From positions 9,982,001 through 10,046,000 of the forward strand of contig NC_091054.1 in the NCBI RefSeq assembly GCF_963966145.1: a stretch of 64,000 nucleotides of DNA. Reading direction: 5' to 3'. Under the pieces are notes generated by a model. The model saw only the letters and a list, made by a program, of their open reading frames with translations. It ran no database searches and was not told the DNA's origin. The position numbers and the translations under genes were made by a program. Shown here piece by piece: positions 1 to 11,358 of the stretch. Origin of the DNA: Tenebrio molitor (Eukaryota > Arthropoda > Insecta > Coleoptera > Tenebrionidae). Position 1 is the stretch's first letter; each line of letters opens with the position of its first letter.

Positions 1-374
1 AAAGTTTTGTTTTTTGATGTAGTAGTCACCAAACGTCACTCACCAAACGCATTACGGAAGGGTTACACGAGGATAAATCGATACCTATAGAATTATTTAA
101 TAGGATAATAGAATTTTAGTGGTCTAATTGTGAACCACGATGTGAACTATTTGTAGATGTCAATCTGACAGCTGTCATTTAACTGTCAAAATATAACTTA
201 AAATACAACAGCATTTTTCAAGTTTTTTTGTTTGATTTCACATTTGTTATCCAAAACCAATCTAGAATTCTCTAGAACATATTTTATTTTATCAATTATT
301 CACTAAATCACCCAATAAGTAAAAAGAATTGTTTATTTATTAAAACATCTTTCAGCTGTCTGTCTAAAATGTTT

Positions 375-822
375 TTTTTGTTCGACACTGTCAGAATTTG
401 AAAATTTTCTCCTGTGTGAACGGATTTTGATATACTCCATACTCTGATAGATTGCACGTTTTTTGACAGAAGACAGACACAGAAACTGGTTTGGCGGGAA
501 TTAATCTGCAGGGATACAACGGTTTTCTACACAACGTGAAACAATTGAGCTGGAGAGTTTAGTATTTTTCACTGCTTTATGTTTTGGAACTAGAATTTAA
601 AAACGTGCAATCTATCACCGTACGGAGTATACATGTCACAGCGATTTGGAGCTCGTCGAACAGAAAAATGTCGTCTTTAAGCCGTTCGTGTGTAAATTAA
701 CCTCTTTATGGCACTCGTGGGCCCTGAAAAAGCTATCCGTTTCACTCGTGTTTTAAACTAGTCCGTTTTAAACTGGCCCACTCATGCCATAAAGGGCCCA
801 ATTTACACACGAACTCGTTAAA
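375..822. repeat. Interspersed repeat, copy 1, with nested MITE
   Basis: This block and 4858-5130 are copies of one repeat in opposite orientations. Three blocks match in order when one copy is reverse-complemented: the segment starting TTCGACACTGTCAGAATT near 379, the segment AGCGATTTGGAGC near 640, and a palindromic part at 683-818 whose arms are CGTTCGTGTGTAAATT and AATTTACACACGAAC. Copy 1 is interrupted by an inverted-repeat element at 433-629. No coding capacity was seen. Confidence 0.6.
433..629. mobile_element. MITE nested in repeat copy 1 (TA target site)
   Basis: The ends are inverted repeats: left TACTCCATACTCTGATAGAT and right, reverse-complemented, TACTCCGTACGGTGATAGAT, continuing into GCACGTTTTT. 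A TA dinucleotide flanks each side, as expected for Tc1/mariner-type non-autonomous elements. The element is about 197 bp and has no ORF. It splits the older repeat around it, so it inserted later. Confidence 0.65.
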
Positions 823-1439
823 TAATATATTATTTGGGTTTGCCAAATTTTGAAAAAAAAAATTGAGATGGTTTGTTGAGAAAATGTTGCCATGTGCCTA
901 AATATATCTAAGTTCATACCATAAATGAAACCATTAAAAATGTCTTGAGACACGCGACATGAAATATTGCTTTCTTCAATGACTATTTTGTCCGTATACG
1001 CTTTTATGTAAACAGTGTCACTGTTACTGGCTTATTCATTGATTGGTGTTGTCAATAAATCGACCAAAAAAAAAAAAACACACAATAAACATATAAAATT
1101 ACATCTATTACAAACATCAGTTATTCATGTGCTGAACTTATACGAGTTTACGTTTTCATAAACTCGTGATCAATATTTATTATCATAAGTGTACATTTAT
1201 CAGGCCGCAATAAAATATAAAACCCTTAATAAAGAAATAAAAATAAACATACTCGTCATGACATATAATTATATTAACTATATTTTTCAGGAAGCTTGCA
1301 GTTAACTTGAGAAAATGAAACTTGGTAGCAGTGACAAAATCAAAGTTGGCAGCAATGATAAACTCAAAGTTGCAACCAATGCCTAAATAGCACGTCTGAA
1401 AATCAATAAATAAAAAACAGATCTGATTTTTTTTGTATC

Positions 1440-1612
1440 GAGCGATCAAATTAATTTGTAATGGATTTGAATCCTTATGTCTTTTGCGATTGATATGTCG
1501 AGATCTAATCTAATCTGTGTTTCAAGCTGTATTTATTGGAGCGTCCAGTTCAACTAACGACATGCGCTTTCGGATTCATGGATAACTCGATTACAAATTA
1601 ATTTGATAGCTC
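1440..1612. mobile_element. MITE-like inverted-repeat element
   Basis: The terminal 23 bp are inverted with one mismatch: GAGCGATCAAATTAATTTG at the left, and the reverse complement of the right end reads GAGCTATCAAATTAATTTG. No target duplication is clear. The unit is about 173 bp and noncoding. Confidence 0.5.
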
Positions 1613-3388
1613 TTTACTTTTTCGCCTTGTTTGATTTTATTTATGGAAATTCGGCTTAAAGTACGATTTCCGATGCGGAACACTAATTCAAAGTAAGCTT
1701 ATGGCCCCACTTAAACCATTTCACGGTGCTTACTGATGATTTGTGAACTTAATGAACAGTAAATCAAATTTCGTGCTGAGAGTAATTAATAATTTTCCAA
1801 AACAATTTAACTGGAGGAATTTTTAATGCAGCTCAGTCCAGATGCAGATAATTCGCCTTCAGAGTGTTTGATCGCGTGCCGCGCAAATTTCGTGACTGAT
1901 CACTGCTGAAAAATAATGCTGTGAAAAATTTAAATTTGGGGATATTTCCTGCAAAGGCCTTGAGCGGATATCATTTGAATCAAATTTGCAAAAAATATTT
2001 ATGCTAATGACAGATGACAGATAGGTAGGGATTTTTGTGTCAGTGCCAACTTAAAAAAAATGACAGTTGGTCAACACGCTAAAGTGTGACAAATTTAATC
2101 TCCAACGTTCTTGTTTCTCAACTAAAAAAAATAAAATAATTCCAAACTGATAAAAATGCTCGAGATGAAACTGTGTTTGTGTTTTAGCGGAATTGCTTCA
2201 TACCAACCTAATAAAATTTCACCGTAAATTTACAGTTTCATTCTTTTGCGACAGTCGTGTCGTGAACACACTTTAATTGAAAAATTATATAATCCGGAGT
2301 TGGATTTTTCTTTCAATGGAGTAGTATACACACTAGTCATTATCTGACCAATTTAGATGGTTGCGTGGTCAAGCCGCGTTTCTTGCGATAAGTTTAATGA
2401 CGTCACGAATTCGTAATCTCTGACGTCAAAACTGTCAAACTGGCCAAATTTAGTTTTACACTTTCGTGTAAAATACACTAATTAAGAAAAATCGTGATAA
2501 AATATAAACACTTTCCTCTTGGGACAATCGATACAACTTCATTTAAGAATTTTCACGAACCCAACCGTACCGTTCCACACTATTTACCCCTAGAATTATT
2601 ACTGGCAGCTGGTGCATATTTAATTAACGTTGTCATTAATATTAACCAAGATAATCAATCAGCAACTTGGCACTTTGACTATCTCAGGCACCCCATGAAT
2701 ATTTTACCGCCCCCGTTCCTTTGTCTTTAATTAATGATTAACCACTTTCGTGACGTCAAGACATCTTTTAACCTACAGCAGCTCAAGACTTGGAAAATGG
2801 TGGATGCGCCGGGACACCAGCTCTCTCAAAGTTTCCCCCACGCATTTGTGGTAACAGTTTCTTAATGCTTGATTGGTTATCCGTTGATCAGTTAGCAAAA
2901 AACGTTTTTCATTTTTAAGAGCCTCGACTCACGCCAGTTTCAATGCCAATTTTGCATAAATTTTTGGGCGATTTGAAAATGTGTGTCGAGATACGATCTT
3001 GCAGCGCCGGTAAACTACGCAACAGATCGCACAACGAGGTCTTGATGTGGGAGACGTGACGTGGATATGCAAGGCTTAACCTTTGATTCTTGGGGATTTT
3101 GTCGATTTGTGAGGTTGACAAACGAACAAAAAGGTCAAGCTTTGGTGTGAATTATAAATAGCAGAAAGAATTGAGAGTACGTTTCATTTCTAATAATAAA
3201 TTGAAAAGTAAAGCAGGACGTAGACGAGAATAGGAATAAACTTTCAAATGCTCCTTCGCGTGTACTATTTGTAAGAAAATTATAATTCTTTCGTAAATTG
3301 TAGATCTTTTGTTAGTTATGAATGGTACACTGGATTCTTATTATAACTTTTATTTTTTATGGAGAACAAGTGAAAAACCATCAAATTG
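1613..3388. other. Noncoding stretch, no gene seen
   Basis: This is AT-rich sequence with scattered TGTCA words. The short ORFs have no recognisable family and no convincing splice context. It probably lies in the long first introns of the KIF19-like gene, because no later exon of that gene was found in the window. Confidence 0.4.
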
Positions 3389-3390
3389 TA

Positions 3391-3608
3391 CAGGGTCATT
3401 ATAAATGATTGTCCCATCGCAATTGGCGTTGAAAACCCACACAAATTTGGGATGTGCCGCTAGCTTCGCAACGTTAGACAAATTTACACTACCTCCAGCA
3501 GCGCTACCTATCGGGGATGCTAGTCTCACTCATGTTATAAAGCTTGCGGCACATTCAACTACGTCACCAACGCCTACTGCGATGAGACAATAATTTATAA
3601 TGACCCCG
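3391..3608. mobile_element. MITE, mariner-type ends (218 bp)
   Basis: The TIRs are CAGGGTCATTATAAATGATT at the left and its near-perfect reverse complement at the right end, starting GACAATAATTTATAATGACC. TA flanks both sides (3389-3390 and 3609-3610). The ORF that spans it is a by-product, not a gene. Confidence 0.75.
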
Positions 3609-4249
3609 TAGCTGTTTAGCAAATTTAGTAGGTGGAAAATTAAATAAACATGGATTAGGAATTTTATTATAGAACTGAATTGAACCAAAGAAGGCGACAA
3701 TAATTTAAAACATTGTTTACTTTTATAAACAATTTGTTACAACTGATTTGCAGTAAATATTTATAGAATATATCATTTTACAAATTGTATACATTCAGAG
3801 CATATTTAGATGTGTTTCAATTAATTGTTGCTAAACTGGGGCAAACTGACGGATTATGCAAGTCACGTGAAATTGGAATATTTCGCGGCGCACTTTTAAA
3901 CGTCTCCAATCTTTAAACTATACAACGTGTCTCAGAAATAAGTATATTAATTTTAACCAGTGACAGTTCTCGTAAAGAACAATAAAATTTGTATGTATAA
4001 TTTTTTCGAAATATAATTTTCATTTCAGTATTTTTCCCTCCCATAAATTAACGAGCTGTCTATTTACTCGCATTTTCTAGTTATTTGACCCAATGACAGT
4101 GACCGTGAAATAATACTTTTTGTAAAATGAACGCAAAACATTGTTTTTAGAATACAGTTTTTCCGCTTTGCGGCCGAGGTGTAGTTTTTAGTTAGTTTTG
4201 TCCCACTCCACAAGGCAGGTGTTTACGTCTTGATTCTGTGATTAAAGCA

Positions 4250-4471
4250 AAAACTTTGTAAAAATTCCGTGCTACTTCTTGTGGGGGTACATGAAAGACT
4301 TGGTATATTCGATCCCAACTGACAACTGATGTTTTAAGAAAACGGGTGGAAAATGCTGCCACAACAATTCGCAATAACAGAGGAATGCTGGAAAGAGTGG
4401 AAGAATCATTTCGTCGGCGCCTTCATTATTGTATTGACAATAACGGCGGTCACTTTGAACATTTCTTGTAA
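4250..4471 (+). pseudogene. Transposase C-terminal fragment, frameshifted
   Basis: One plus-strand frame reads YFLWGYMKDLVYSIPTDN before a stop. A shifted frame then continues from RVENAATTIRN through ERVEESFRRRLHYC to a terminal GGHFEHFL and stop. This is the typical end of insect mariner-like (DDE_3 type) transposases, where the LWG...K..VY block follows the last catalytic acid. The frame change shows it is dead. It lies inside the TIR pair 3923-5461, which supports the assignment. Confidence 0.7.
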
Positions 4472-4857
4472 TGAGTAGTGATTACTCTGATTACTTCGTG
4501 AGAATTTTTACGGATTAATACACTAATTTTAGGAGACATTTTGTCATTATTTGGATATGGGCGATTCATTAGGGTCAGTTTAAAATACATATTTATTTAT
4601 TATTAAAATGGTTTTCATTTAATATCTACCATATGATTCTCTTTTTTCCGTTCCACCCTTATCATTATAGGTTACAGCAACGAGCGTAGCAATTAGCTGC
4701 TGTTCGCAAGAAACAAGTGAAAGTTTTCTTGCATTTGTTTTTTGTTCTTTGCTTATCGGCATCGGCGAAGCAAGTAATCCCCATAGGCGGGTAACGAAAT
4801 TTGTGCCAAATCTTTCAATAATTTTAATTGGATAACTATAAGGTTAGTAGTTTATTT

Positions 4858-5130
4858 AACGAGTTCGTGTGTAATTTGGCTCGTGGACCTTTAAGACTCT
4901 CGTTTCACTCGAGTTTTAAACTGGCTCACTCATGCCAAAAAAAAACCCAAATTACACAAGAACGAGTTGAATACAACGTTTTTTTGTTCGACGAGCCCCC
5001 CAAAGGCTCCAAATCGCTGAAAATCTTTAAAATTAGCTTGACGTTTCGTTTTGACAAGTTGTCAAATTTATCAAAATCCGTTCACACAGGAGAAAAATCT
5101 TAAATTCTGACAGTGTCGAACAAAAAATAT
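4858..5130. repeat. Interspersed repeat, copy 2
   Basis: This is an inverted copy of the repeat at 375-822. The palindromic part spans 4858-4977 (arms AACGAGTTCGTGTGTAATTT and AAATTACACAAGAACGAGTT). It is followed by TTCGACGAGC with CCAAATCGCT, then by the segment ending TTCTGACAGTGTCGAACA. It sits inside the mariner relic. Confidence 0.6.
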
Positions 5131-5180
5131 ATTTAAATATATTATTGCTATTAACTAGTTCTATTACCAGTTAAAATTAA

Positions 5181-5442
5181 TGTACTGTCGCGAGCAAAAA
5201 AAACTGCTCGTCAAAATCATACTCTGACACAATGGAAAATGCTCCACTGTAAAACGGTAGTAAATATCATATTCATAACCTATCATCATGTTGTATGACA
5301 CTAATTGTCATTTTTTTCTCATTTTTTTTTGACACCTTTTTGACATGGGCATAATCAGACAGGGAAATTTTTTAAATTTGTGACAATCTAACCAAATTTT
5401 GAAGTGACATTGACGACCAGAATTTTTTGCTCGCGACAGTAC
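5181..5442. mobile_element. Inverted-repeat element inside the mariner relic
   Basis: The ends GTACTGTCGCGAGCAAAAAA and TTTTTTGCTCGCGACAGTAC are perfect 20-bp inverted repeats. The right end abuts the subterminal part of the surrounding relic. No ORF of note. Confidence 0.6.
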
Positions 5443-5791
5443 TTATTTCTGAGACACGTTGTATAACAGCTACCATATGAGCATATGACGTCCTTGACCG
5501 TATAGTAGAAAATTTTTTGCTCAACAAAAAACATTCTTTACAATTTTGGTCAATCTGCTTCAGTTTACGATACGAAGACGAAAAAATGAGCGAAAACATA
5601 ATTTTAAAAACATTAATAATTTATATAAACTGTCCTGAGTATTTCCTCGTGTTAAAATGTAGGTACACTAGGATCTAATAAACCTATTTGTACCAAACAT
5701 ATGTTTCTTTTATTCTCTTAGTATACAGTGCGTTTTTTTAACTGTTGCCATAGGGAATTGCATGGTAAAACTTAATCTTGATCTGTAATCC

Positions 5792-6069
5792 GTGGTGCGT
5801 TCATAATCGACTCTTCAACGCCTACTTTGAGGATAAATTTAAATGAACACCCGATATGTTTCTTCAATAAAATTTTAGTCGATTGAATAAACGAAATGTA
5901 CTAGTCTTAATTATTCATACATTTTTTATTTATTTTAAGTCACATTATCTAAACGCCCTCTTGTTTATAGGCAACCCAATATTGACGTCAATGTGCCTTT
6001 AGTATCGGGTGTTTCATTAAAATTTCACCTCAAAGTTGGCGTTGAAAAGTTGATTGTGAACGCACCATG
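5792..6069. mobile_element. MITE, copy A
   Basis: This inverted-repeat element begins GTGGTGCGTTCATAATCGAC and runs inward through CTTCAACGCC and AACACCCGATA. The right arm repeats the same words inverted (TATCGGGTGTTTC ... GTGAACGCACCAT). The middle is AT-rich filler. A second partial copy starts about 40 bp downstream. Confidence 0.65.
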
Positions 6070-6109
6070 AATGACGGATCAGCTGTTTAAATTTTACGTT
6101 TTTACACGA

Positions 6110-6173
6110 GTGGTGCGTTTACAATCGACTCTTCAACGCCAACTTTGAGGTGAAATTTAAAAAAACACCCGAT
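6110..6173. mobile_element. MITE, copy B (left arm only)
   Basis: The first 64 bp of the same MITE (GTGGTGCGTTTACAATCGAC ... AACACCCGATAT) are present. The copy stops where the foldback element begins at 6175, and the other arm was not found after 7650. It is therefore a truncated copy rather than a simply interrupted one. Confidence 0.55.
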
Positions 6174-6174
6174 A

Positions 6175-7650
6175 TACAGGCTGATTCACGTAGCCCGTTC
6201 ATTAGAAACTTTTTAATTTCCCAAAATCATATTAATATTGGTAGTTGACTATAATCGACTACTCCAAGTTCAAATGAAATATTTTCAAAATGGCGGCGCT
6301 TCCGGAAATACCGGAAATCGATGCCATCTTTGTTTTTTTTAAATAGACAGGCCCCATTTTGACTTCACATTTCGATTCTACGTTAACTTCTGAGTTTAGT
6401 ACGTCTTTTTGTCAATACTTATCTGTCATCGTTTTTGACCTACATATTATGTCATCTTTTTTGCAAAAAAGTGAGGTTGCAGGGCTTCATTAAAAAATTT
6501 ATAATTCCCGAACCATCAGAAATAAATAATTTATTTTTACTTTACTGACTTGCCAAAGATTTGGCTGCTTTTTTGCGCTATCAGCGACATTTTTTTTTAT
6601 TTCATACGCCTACTGCAATTTTTAAAAATTGATAATCAAAAAATGTCGAACACTTCATTTTTTTAAATGCCAACTACCGTTTCTGATACTAGATATAAAT
6701 GTAAAATTAAATTTTAAGGCAACTTTTATTAACATTATGTATGCCTATTTGCAACCGTTTCGGCGTAATTTCAATTTTTTGAATAAAATATTCTTTTTAA
6801 TAAGCAATTGTTTTATTTGAATTTTTATCCAAAAATAGCATTGCAACAAATATTTGATAACAAGAAAACGATAAAAAATAAGCAAATTAACAAAAATATA
6901 TTTTAATGCAAATGATTTAATTGAAAATATTTTTTTGTTAATTTGCTTATTTTTTATTGTTTCCTTGTTATCTACTGTTTATTGCATGTGATTTTTAAAT
7001 AAAAATTCAAATAAAACAATTGTTTGATAAAAAAAACAATATTTTCTCAAAAAATCGAAATTACGCCAAAACGGCTGGGAATAGGCTTACGCAATGTTAA
7101 GAAAAGTAGGCTGAGAATCAACTTTTACATTTATAATAACTAGTGGCACAAATGGTGGTTGCCATTTAAAAAAATAAAGTTTTTGACATTTTTTGATTTG
7201 CAATTTTGAAAAATTTCAGTAGACGTATGAAACATAAAAAAAAATTCACTAATGGCGGAAAAGATCGGCCAGGTCTTTAGGAATTCAACTAAAAAAAATC
7301 AATTATTTATTTCCGATGGTTCAAGAGTTATACATTTGTTAATGAAGCCCTGCAACCTCGCTTTTTTGCAAAAAAGATGACATAGGTCAAAAACTATGAC
7401 AGATAAGTGTTAACAAAAAGACGTTACAAACTCAAAATTTAACGTAGAATCGAAATGTGAAGTCAAAATGAGGCCTTTCTATTTAAAAAAATAAAAATGG
7501 TGTCGATTTCCGGAAGTGCCACCATTTTGAAAATATTTCCTTTGAACTTGGAGTAGTCGATTATAGTTAACTACCAATTTTCATATTATGTAATATGATT
7601 TGGGGAAATCAGAAAGTTTCTAATGAACGGGCTACGTGAATCAGCCTGTA
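6175..7650. mobile_element. Long foldback element (about 1.48 kb palindrome)
   Basis: The first about 130 bp, starting TACAGGCTGATTCACGTAGC, reappear inverted at the end (GCTACGTGAATCAGCCTGTA). The similarity continues through nearly the whole element to a centre near 6910, so the two arms are each about 700 bp and imperfect. Shared inner words include TCGACTACTCCAAGTTCAA, TTGACCTA...ATGTCATCTTTTTTGC and the AACAATTGTTTTATTTGAA blocks. No transposase ORF is present. The flanks do not show a clear target duplication. Confidence 0.7.
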
Positions 7651-7800
7651 CATATTTACAGTATAGTGCAGATTCACTAGAACTGCAAGTGGCAAATTTC
7701 CTCTGCTTCATCCTTTTGACGAAAGAAATATCTTTATTTTACTTTTGTTTTGGTGGATGCGCCGGGGCACTTTTGCTTTTCAGTGCTGACCAACACTCAC

Positions 7801-8326
7801 CCATTGAGCACATCCTTGACGAGGCTGTTAGTCGTCACCTCGTATACCTCTTCTTGCGTCGAGTCCTCACCGAAGACCACGTCGAAGTTGTATTGCTTGT
7901 CGTAGCCCCTCTTCTGTCTCAAGACGTCGCTCCTGTCGTTGTCCTCCAGAACAACGTTCTGCAAAACCCAAACCTCAACAAACCACAAATCTCCCATATC
8001 TCAGCTCGCGTCAGTAATTATGCAAATGATTCGAAAACACGAACGCTGCAGCGCTACAATTACATTTTTGATTCGGATCTGACGCACGACTTCCCCTCGG
8101 ACTGATCATTGCATATTTCAAAGAATAAGAGTCGTCGTCTCTGATAACAAACCATTGTGGGTAAAAGTGGATTCGGTACCTTTTTGTTGACGGCGTAAAG
8201 GGCGCGTTGGGGTTCGTCGTTCCGCAAGGGCCTAATTCGCACCGCCACCATCAGTCGCTCCGCACTTTTGGTTTGTCTCTTGGACGTATCACTCCCGGAG
8301 CTGCTCGGAGTCGTCTCCGGAGTCAT
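7801..8326 (-). CDS. Kinesin-8 motor protein, KIF19-like (first two coding exons)
   Basis: These are the first two coding exons of a microtubule motor. Exon 1 (8326-8180) starts with ATG and a Ser/Thr-rich leader, then enters the motor domain at RLMVAVRIRPL. It ends in phase 0 at a GTACC donor. Exon 2 (7958-7801) follows a TTTTGCAG acceptor and encodes NVVLEDNDRSDVL ... YNFDVVFGEDSTQEEVY and VKDVLNG, ending at GTGAGT. The next exon should carry the P-loop (GATGAGKTHT type), and I do not find it in the window, so the following intron is longer than about 7.8 kb or runs off the left edge. The wording is closest to KIF19 among kinesin-8 proteins; KIF18 is the alternative. Partial gene. Confidence 0.75.
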
Positions 8327-11300
8327 TTTGCGGCGGGGAAAAGTAGACCGCGCGGCACGATGGTCTCGACGGTTCTAACGCGATTCCGCCGCGGTATGGT
8401 AGCAAGGGTTGCTAGTGGTAACGGCAGTTCAATAATATTTAAATAAGAACATAAAAGCGTTTCACGGGTAATCGGAGTTTGAGAAGTTGCGACAAAAGAA
8501 ACTGTCAGATACTTGACGGCCCTGAAAAGCCACACTTTCTGATTTATTAATCGAGCCATTCAGAAGTTCAAGTGCGTCGTGATCGATCGGGGTGAACAAT
8601 TTGCAAATAGTGAAGGTTTTCAAAACAAAGAAGAGTTTTGTTTACAAGAATGGGGGAACAAAAGAATATCAATTAGGGTTGCTTCAGTTTGTTTCTATTG
8701 ATATGATGAATTGCTGTTATGATGGAGGTCGGAGAGGGTAATTAGTGTGTTGGCAAAAGAAGACCTTGAGAAGGAATGAAGGACGAAGTTATAATGGAAA
8801 ACGATGAATGGGGCGTTTTAATTGGGCTTAAAGACTTGAAAATTAATTATTGACGCGGGTCGATGCAAATTGAAGCAAATATGTAGAACCGTCAGAAACA
8901 ATTTATTGTGAGCTTTAACCCGAAATGAAAATTAATGATCTTAACCCTTTGGATTATGATGAATTTCGTGTTTTGTTTTGTCTCAATAAAAATATTGGAT
9001 GAATTCAATTCAGAAATAGAGACAATTCCGTCCACAAATGCCGTCTTGTGGTTTGGAAGGCAAAAAAAGAGATTTTCAAAATTAAATTTAAGGTATTTTT
9101 ACTCGGCAACAATAGGTCCTAGGCTAGCTTAGAGGAATTGAACGGTGCAAGAATCGTTGCCGTATCTTCAGTAATAAGCGAGATCCTCTGGAAACCGAAG
9201 CAGATTTGGACCCGTCCAAAATTCGACAATTTTCAATAATCTAAAATACGAATCAGACCAAACCAAAGTGTTTTATGTACTAGAACTCGACCATGGAGCT
9301 ACTAGATATTAATAAGACTAGATCCATGAACTCGACATTGACGCAAAAATCATCGCCTTACAACCGATCGTATAAAAGAACATTTTTTTTAGTTTCTTAC
9401 GATTTTCTCCATAACAAAAAGAGCAAGGTATTTTTTTTTCGGTTCAAAAGAAGGGCCTTCACGAGAGGAATCTAATGATGATCCATCGCAATATGTTGCT
9501 TACTAAGGAAGCTATGACCGTTTAAATTTGTTTCTTAGGCGAAAAAGAGAAAAGTACCTACGACCTGGTTTTCTTCCAGAAACTTTTTGTTGCGAATCTA
9601 CACACAGACGCCATTTTGTTGACAGGAGTAACTGTGGTCTTTCAAAGTTTTTGAACATTCAGAAAACACGTTTCATTGTGTGGAAATTATTTTTTTGTAC
9701 TCATAGCCTTGAAAGCAACGCTTCCAACATCCAACGCTCGCTCCGAAACGAGTGCTTCCCGGTCGACTCGAATGTAAAAATTGCAAAAAACACTGGCCCT
9801 TTGAGGCATTCAAAAAAAAATCTGTCTTGATAATAATAAAATTTAGTTCATAAAATACAACTTCCCTGGGTTTTCCTCCATTAAAAAATTACGGAAAGAT
9901 TTATAATCGTTGAAAATTGTTCCTACAAAATTCACAAATTATTGCAAAAATTGAAATATCAAGTGAAGCAATTGTTTCCAATAACCAAAGATCACTGGCT
10001 ACTTGGTTTTATGTTCGTTTATGTTTAATGTATTAAAACAAAAAAATTTAATTTAATTTTCATACAAAAAATATTGTACGACCACTTGCGTGAAGACATC
10101 TTCCGTTCATTCGCGCATTAATTAAAGGCACTCGCTCCTTCGTCGCTCGTGCTTTAAAAAATGCGCTCATGCGGGAACATCGTCTTCCCGCACTTGGTTC
10201 GTAAATAACTATTTCCCAAGTCCTATGCAAATCGGGATCAAATTAAGATATTAGACAAATTAAATTCCGCAATAGCGATCTATTACTGAATATAGTTCGT
10301 CCAGTTTTAGTTCCACTGACAGAATCTGCTTCAAAAGGAGTGCGAAACAAGCAGGTTCGATGATAAATTTAAGGCTTAGTTAGTTGGCTGTTATCGACCC
10401 TCAAAAAACATGATACGATAAACCAGAAATTTATACACTATAGATCTATTTAAGATATTTTAGTTTTTTTACCACATGCAGAGAGATTCTTGGGAGTTGG
10501 GGTGAATATTAATTACCCTTAAAGTAGGCCATCTTTTAAAATTCTGTAAAAAGTGTAACAGGAATGTAATATTTTTAAGAATCAAACCAATCTGAGATGA
10601 AGGAAAAACAACGCTTAGTCACGAGAATTCTCTTTTTAGCCAGTTAGAACATTATGCGCGGTCCCAAATTTTACATCGTGTGTTTGAAAAGTTAATCGTT
10701 CAACCATTTAAATGGCTATTATAATGTGCAATCAAACAGAACTATAATTTCAAGACTCGTTAGTTTTGTAATTTTACGTATTTAATCGATTTCCCTTTAG
10801 CACTTGTCGAGTGTGAGACGTAGCTACATAAATTTATTTACAATATTACCAAAGTGAGACTCGCGTGAGTGCAAAATTACACTCCCAGTTACGCAAATGA
10901 ACAAACAAAAACCCCAAGAACGTCCCATTTACTTATCCCAATTAAAATTTCTACATAAAAATGTTCCGACACCGCACCGGAATCGCAGGAATTTTCCTCC
11001 ATTATCGATTAACTGTGACAATGTTAACAACCCAAGGCCAAACAAAATGGCCTGCCAAGGCTAAAATTATTTATCAATTAAATCAAAACGGTCTAATAAT
11101 TGCCCATTAAAAATATTTCTGTTTCGATCGATAACATCGATACGTTCACATGTCTGGTTCAAAAGTAACACTTACCAACGACCCCTACTACCAACTTACA
11201 GACGTGAACAATTACTGAATTGGTGGGAAATACAGGAAAATGGAAGTGATTGGAGAGAACGGTTAAATTCCACTCGAGACTCGATCAGCATTGTTATTTA

Positions 11301-11358
11301 TTATTAACTATAAACAGCAAACTTATAAAATATAAAATAGCTAAAACAAAAAATCAGT
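8327..11358. other. Intergenic spacer, no gene recognised
   Basis: This lies between the KIF19-like start and the ELP6 3' end. The ORFs (for example 9528-9830) have no family resemblance, poor codon character and no splice context. A degenerate inverted repeat sits at 10083-10198. The rest is AT-rich. The first hundred bases upstream of 8326 should hold the kinesin promoter and 5' UTR. Confidence 0.4.
10083..10198. repeat. Degenerate inverted repeat
   Basis: The left arm (ACTTGCGTGAAGACATCTTC ... GCGCATTAATTAAAGGCACT) pairs with the right arm (TCGTGCTTTAAAAAATGCGC ... CATCGTCTTCCCGCACTTGG) with several mismatches. It looks like an old foldback or MITE remnant. Confidence 0.5.

Larger units (their letters stand above)
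3923..5461 (+). mobile_element. Relic Tc1/mariner-like transposon
   Basis: The left end CAACGTGTCTCAGAAATAAG is exactly inverted at the right end, and both ends are flanked by TA (3921-3922 and 5462-5463). The interior contains a decayed DDE transposase C-terminus (4250-4471), a copy of the interspersed repeat (4858-5130) and another inverted-repeat element (5181-5442). About 1.54 kb is a plausible size for an autonomous mariner carrying insertions and deletions. Confidence 0.7.

Noticed and set aside
2799..7772. Shared 20-bp word TGGTGGATGCGCCGGGRCAC at about 2798 and 7753 as a possible duplicated exon
   Set aside because: The match does not extend on either side and neither location has a reading frame continuing the kinesin; recorded only as a curiosity.
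9528..9830. 100-codon ORF in the kinesin-ELP6 spacer
   Set aside because: No recognisable domain, composition like surrounding AT-rich DNA, no supporting splice or promoter context.
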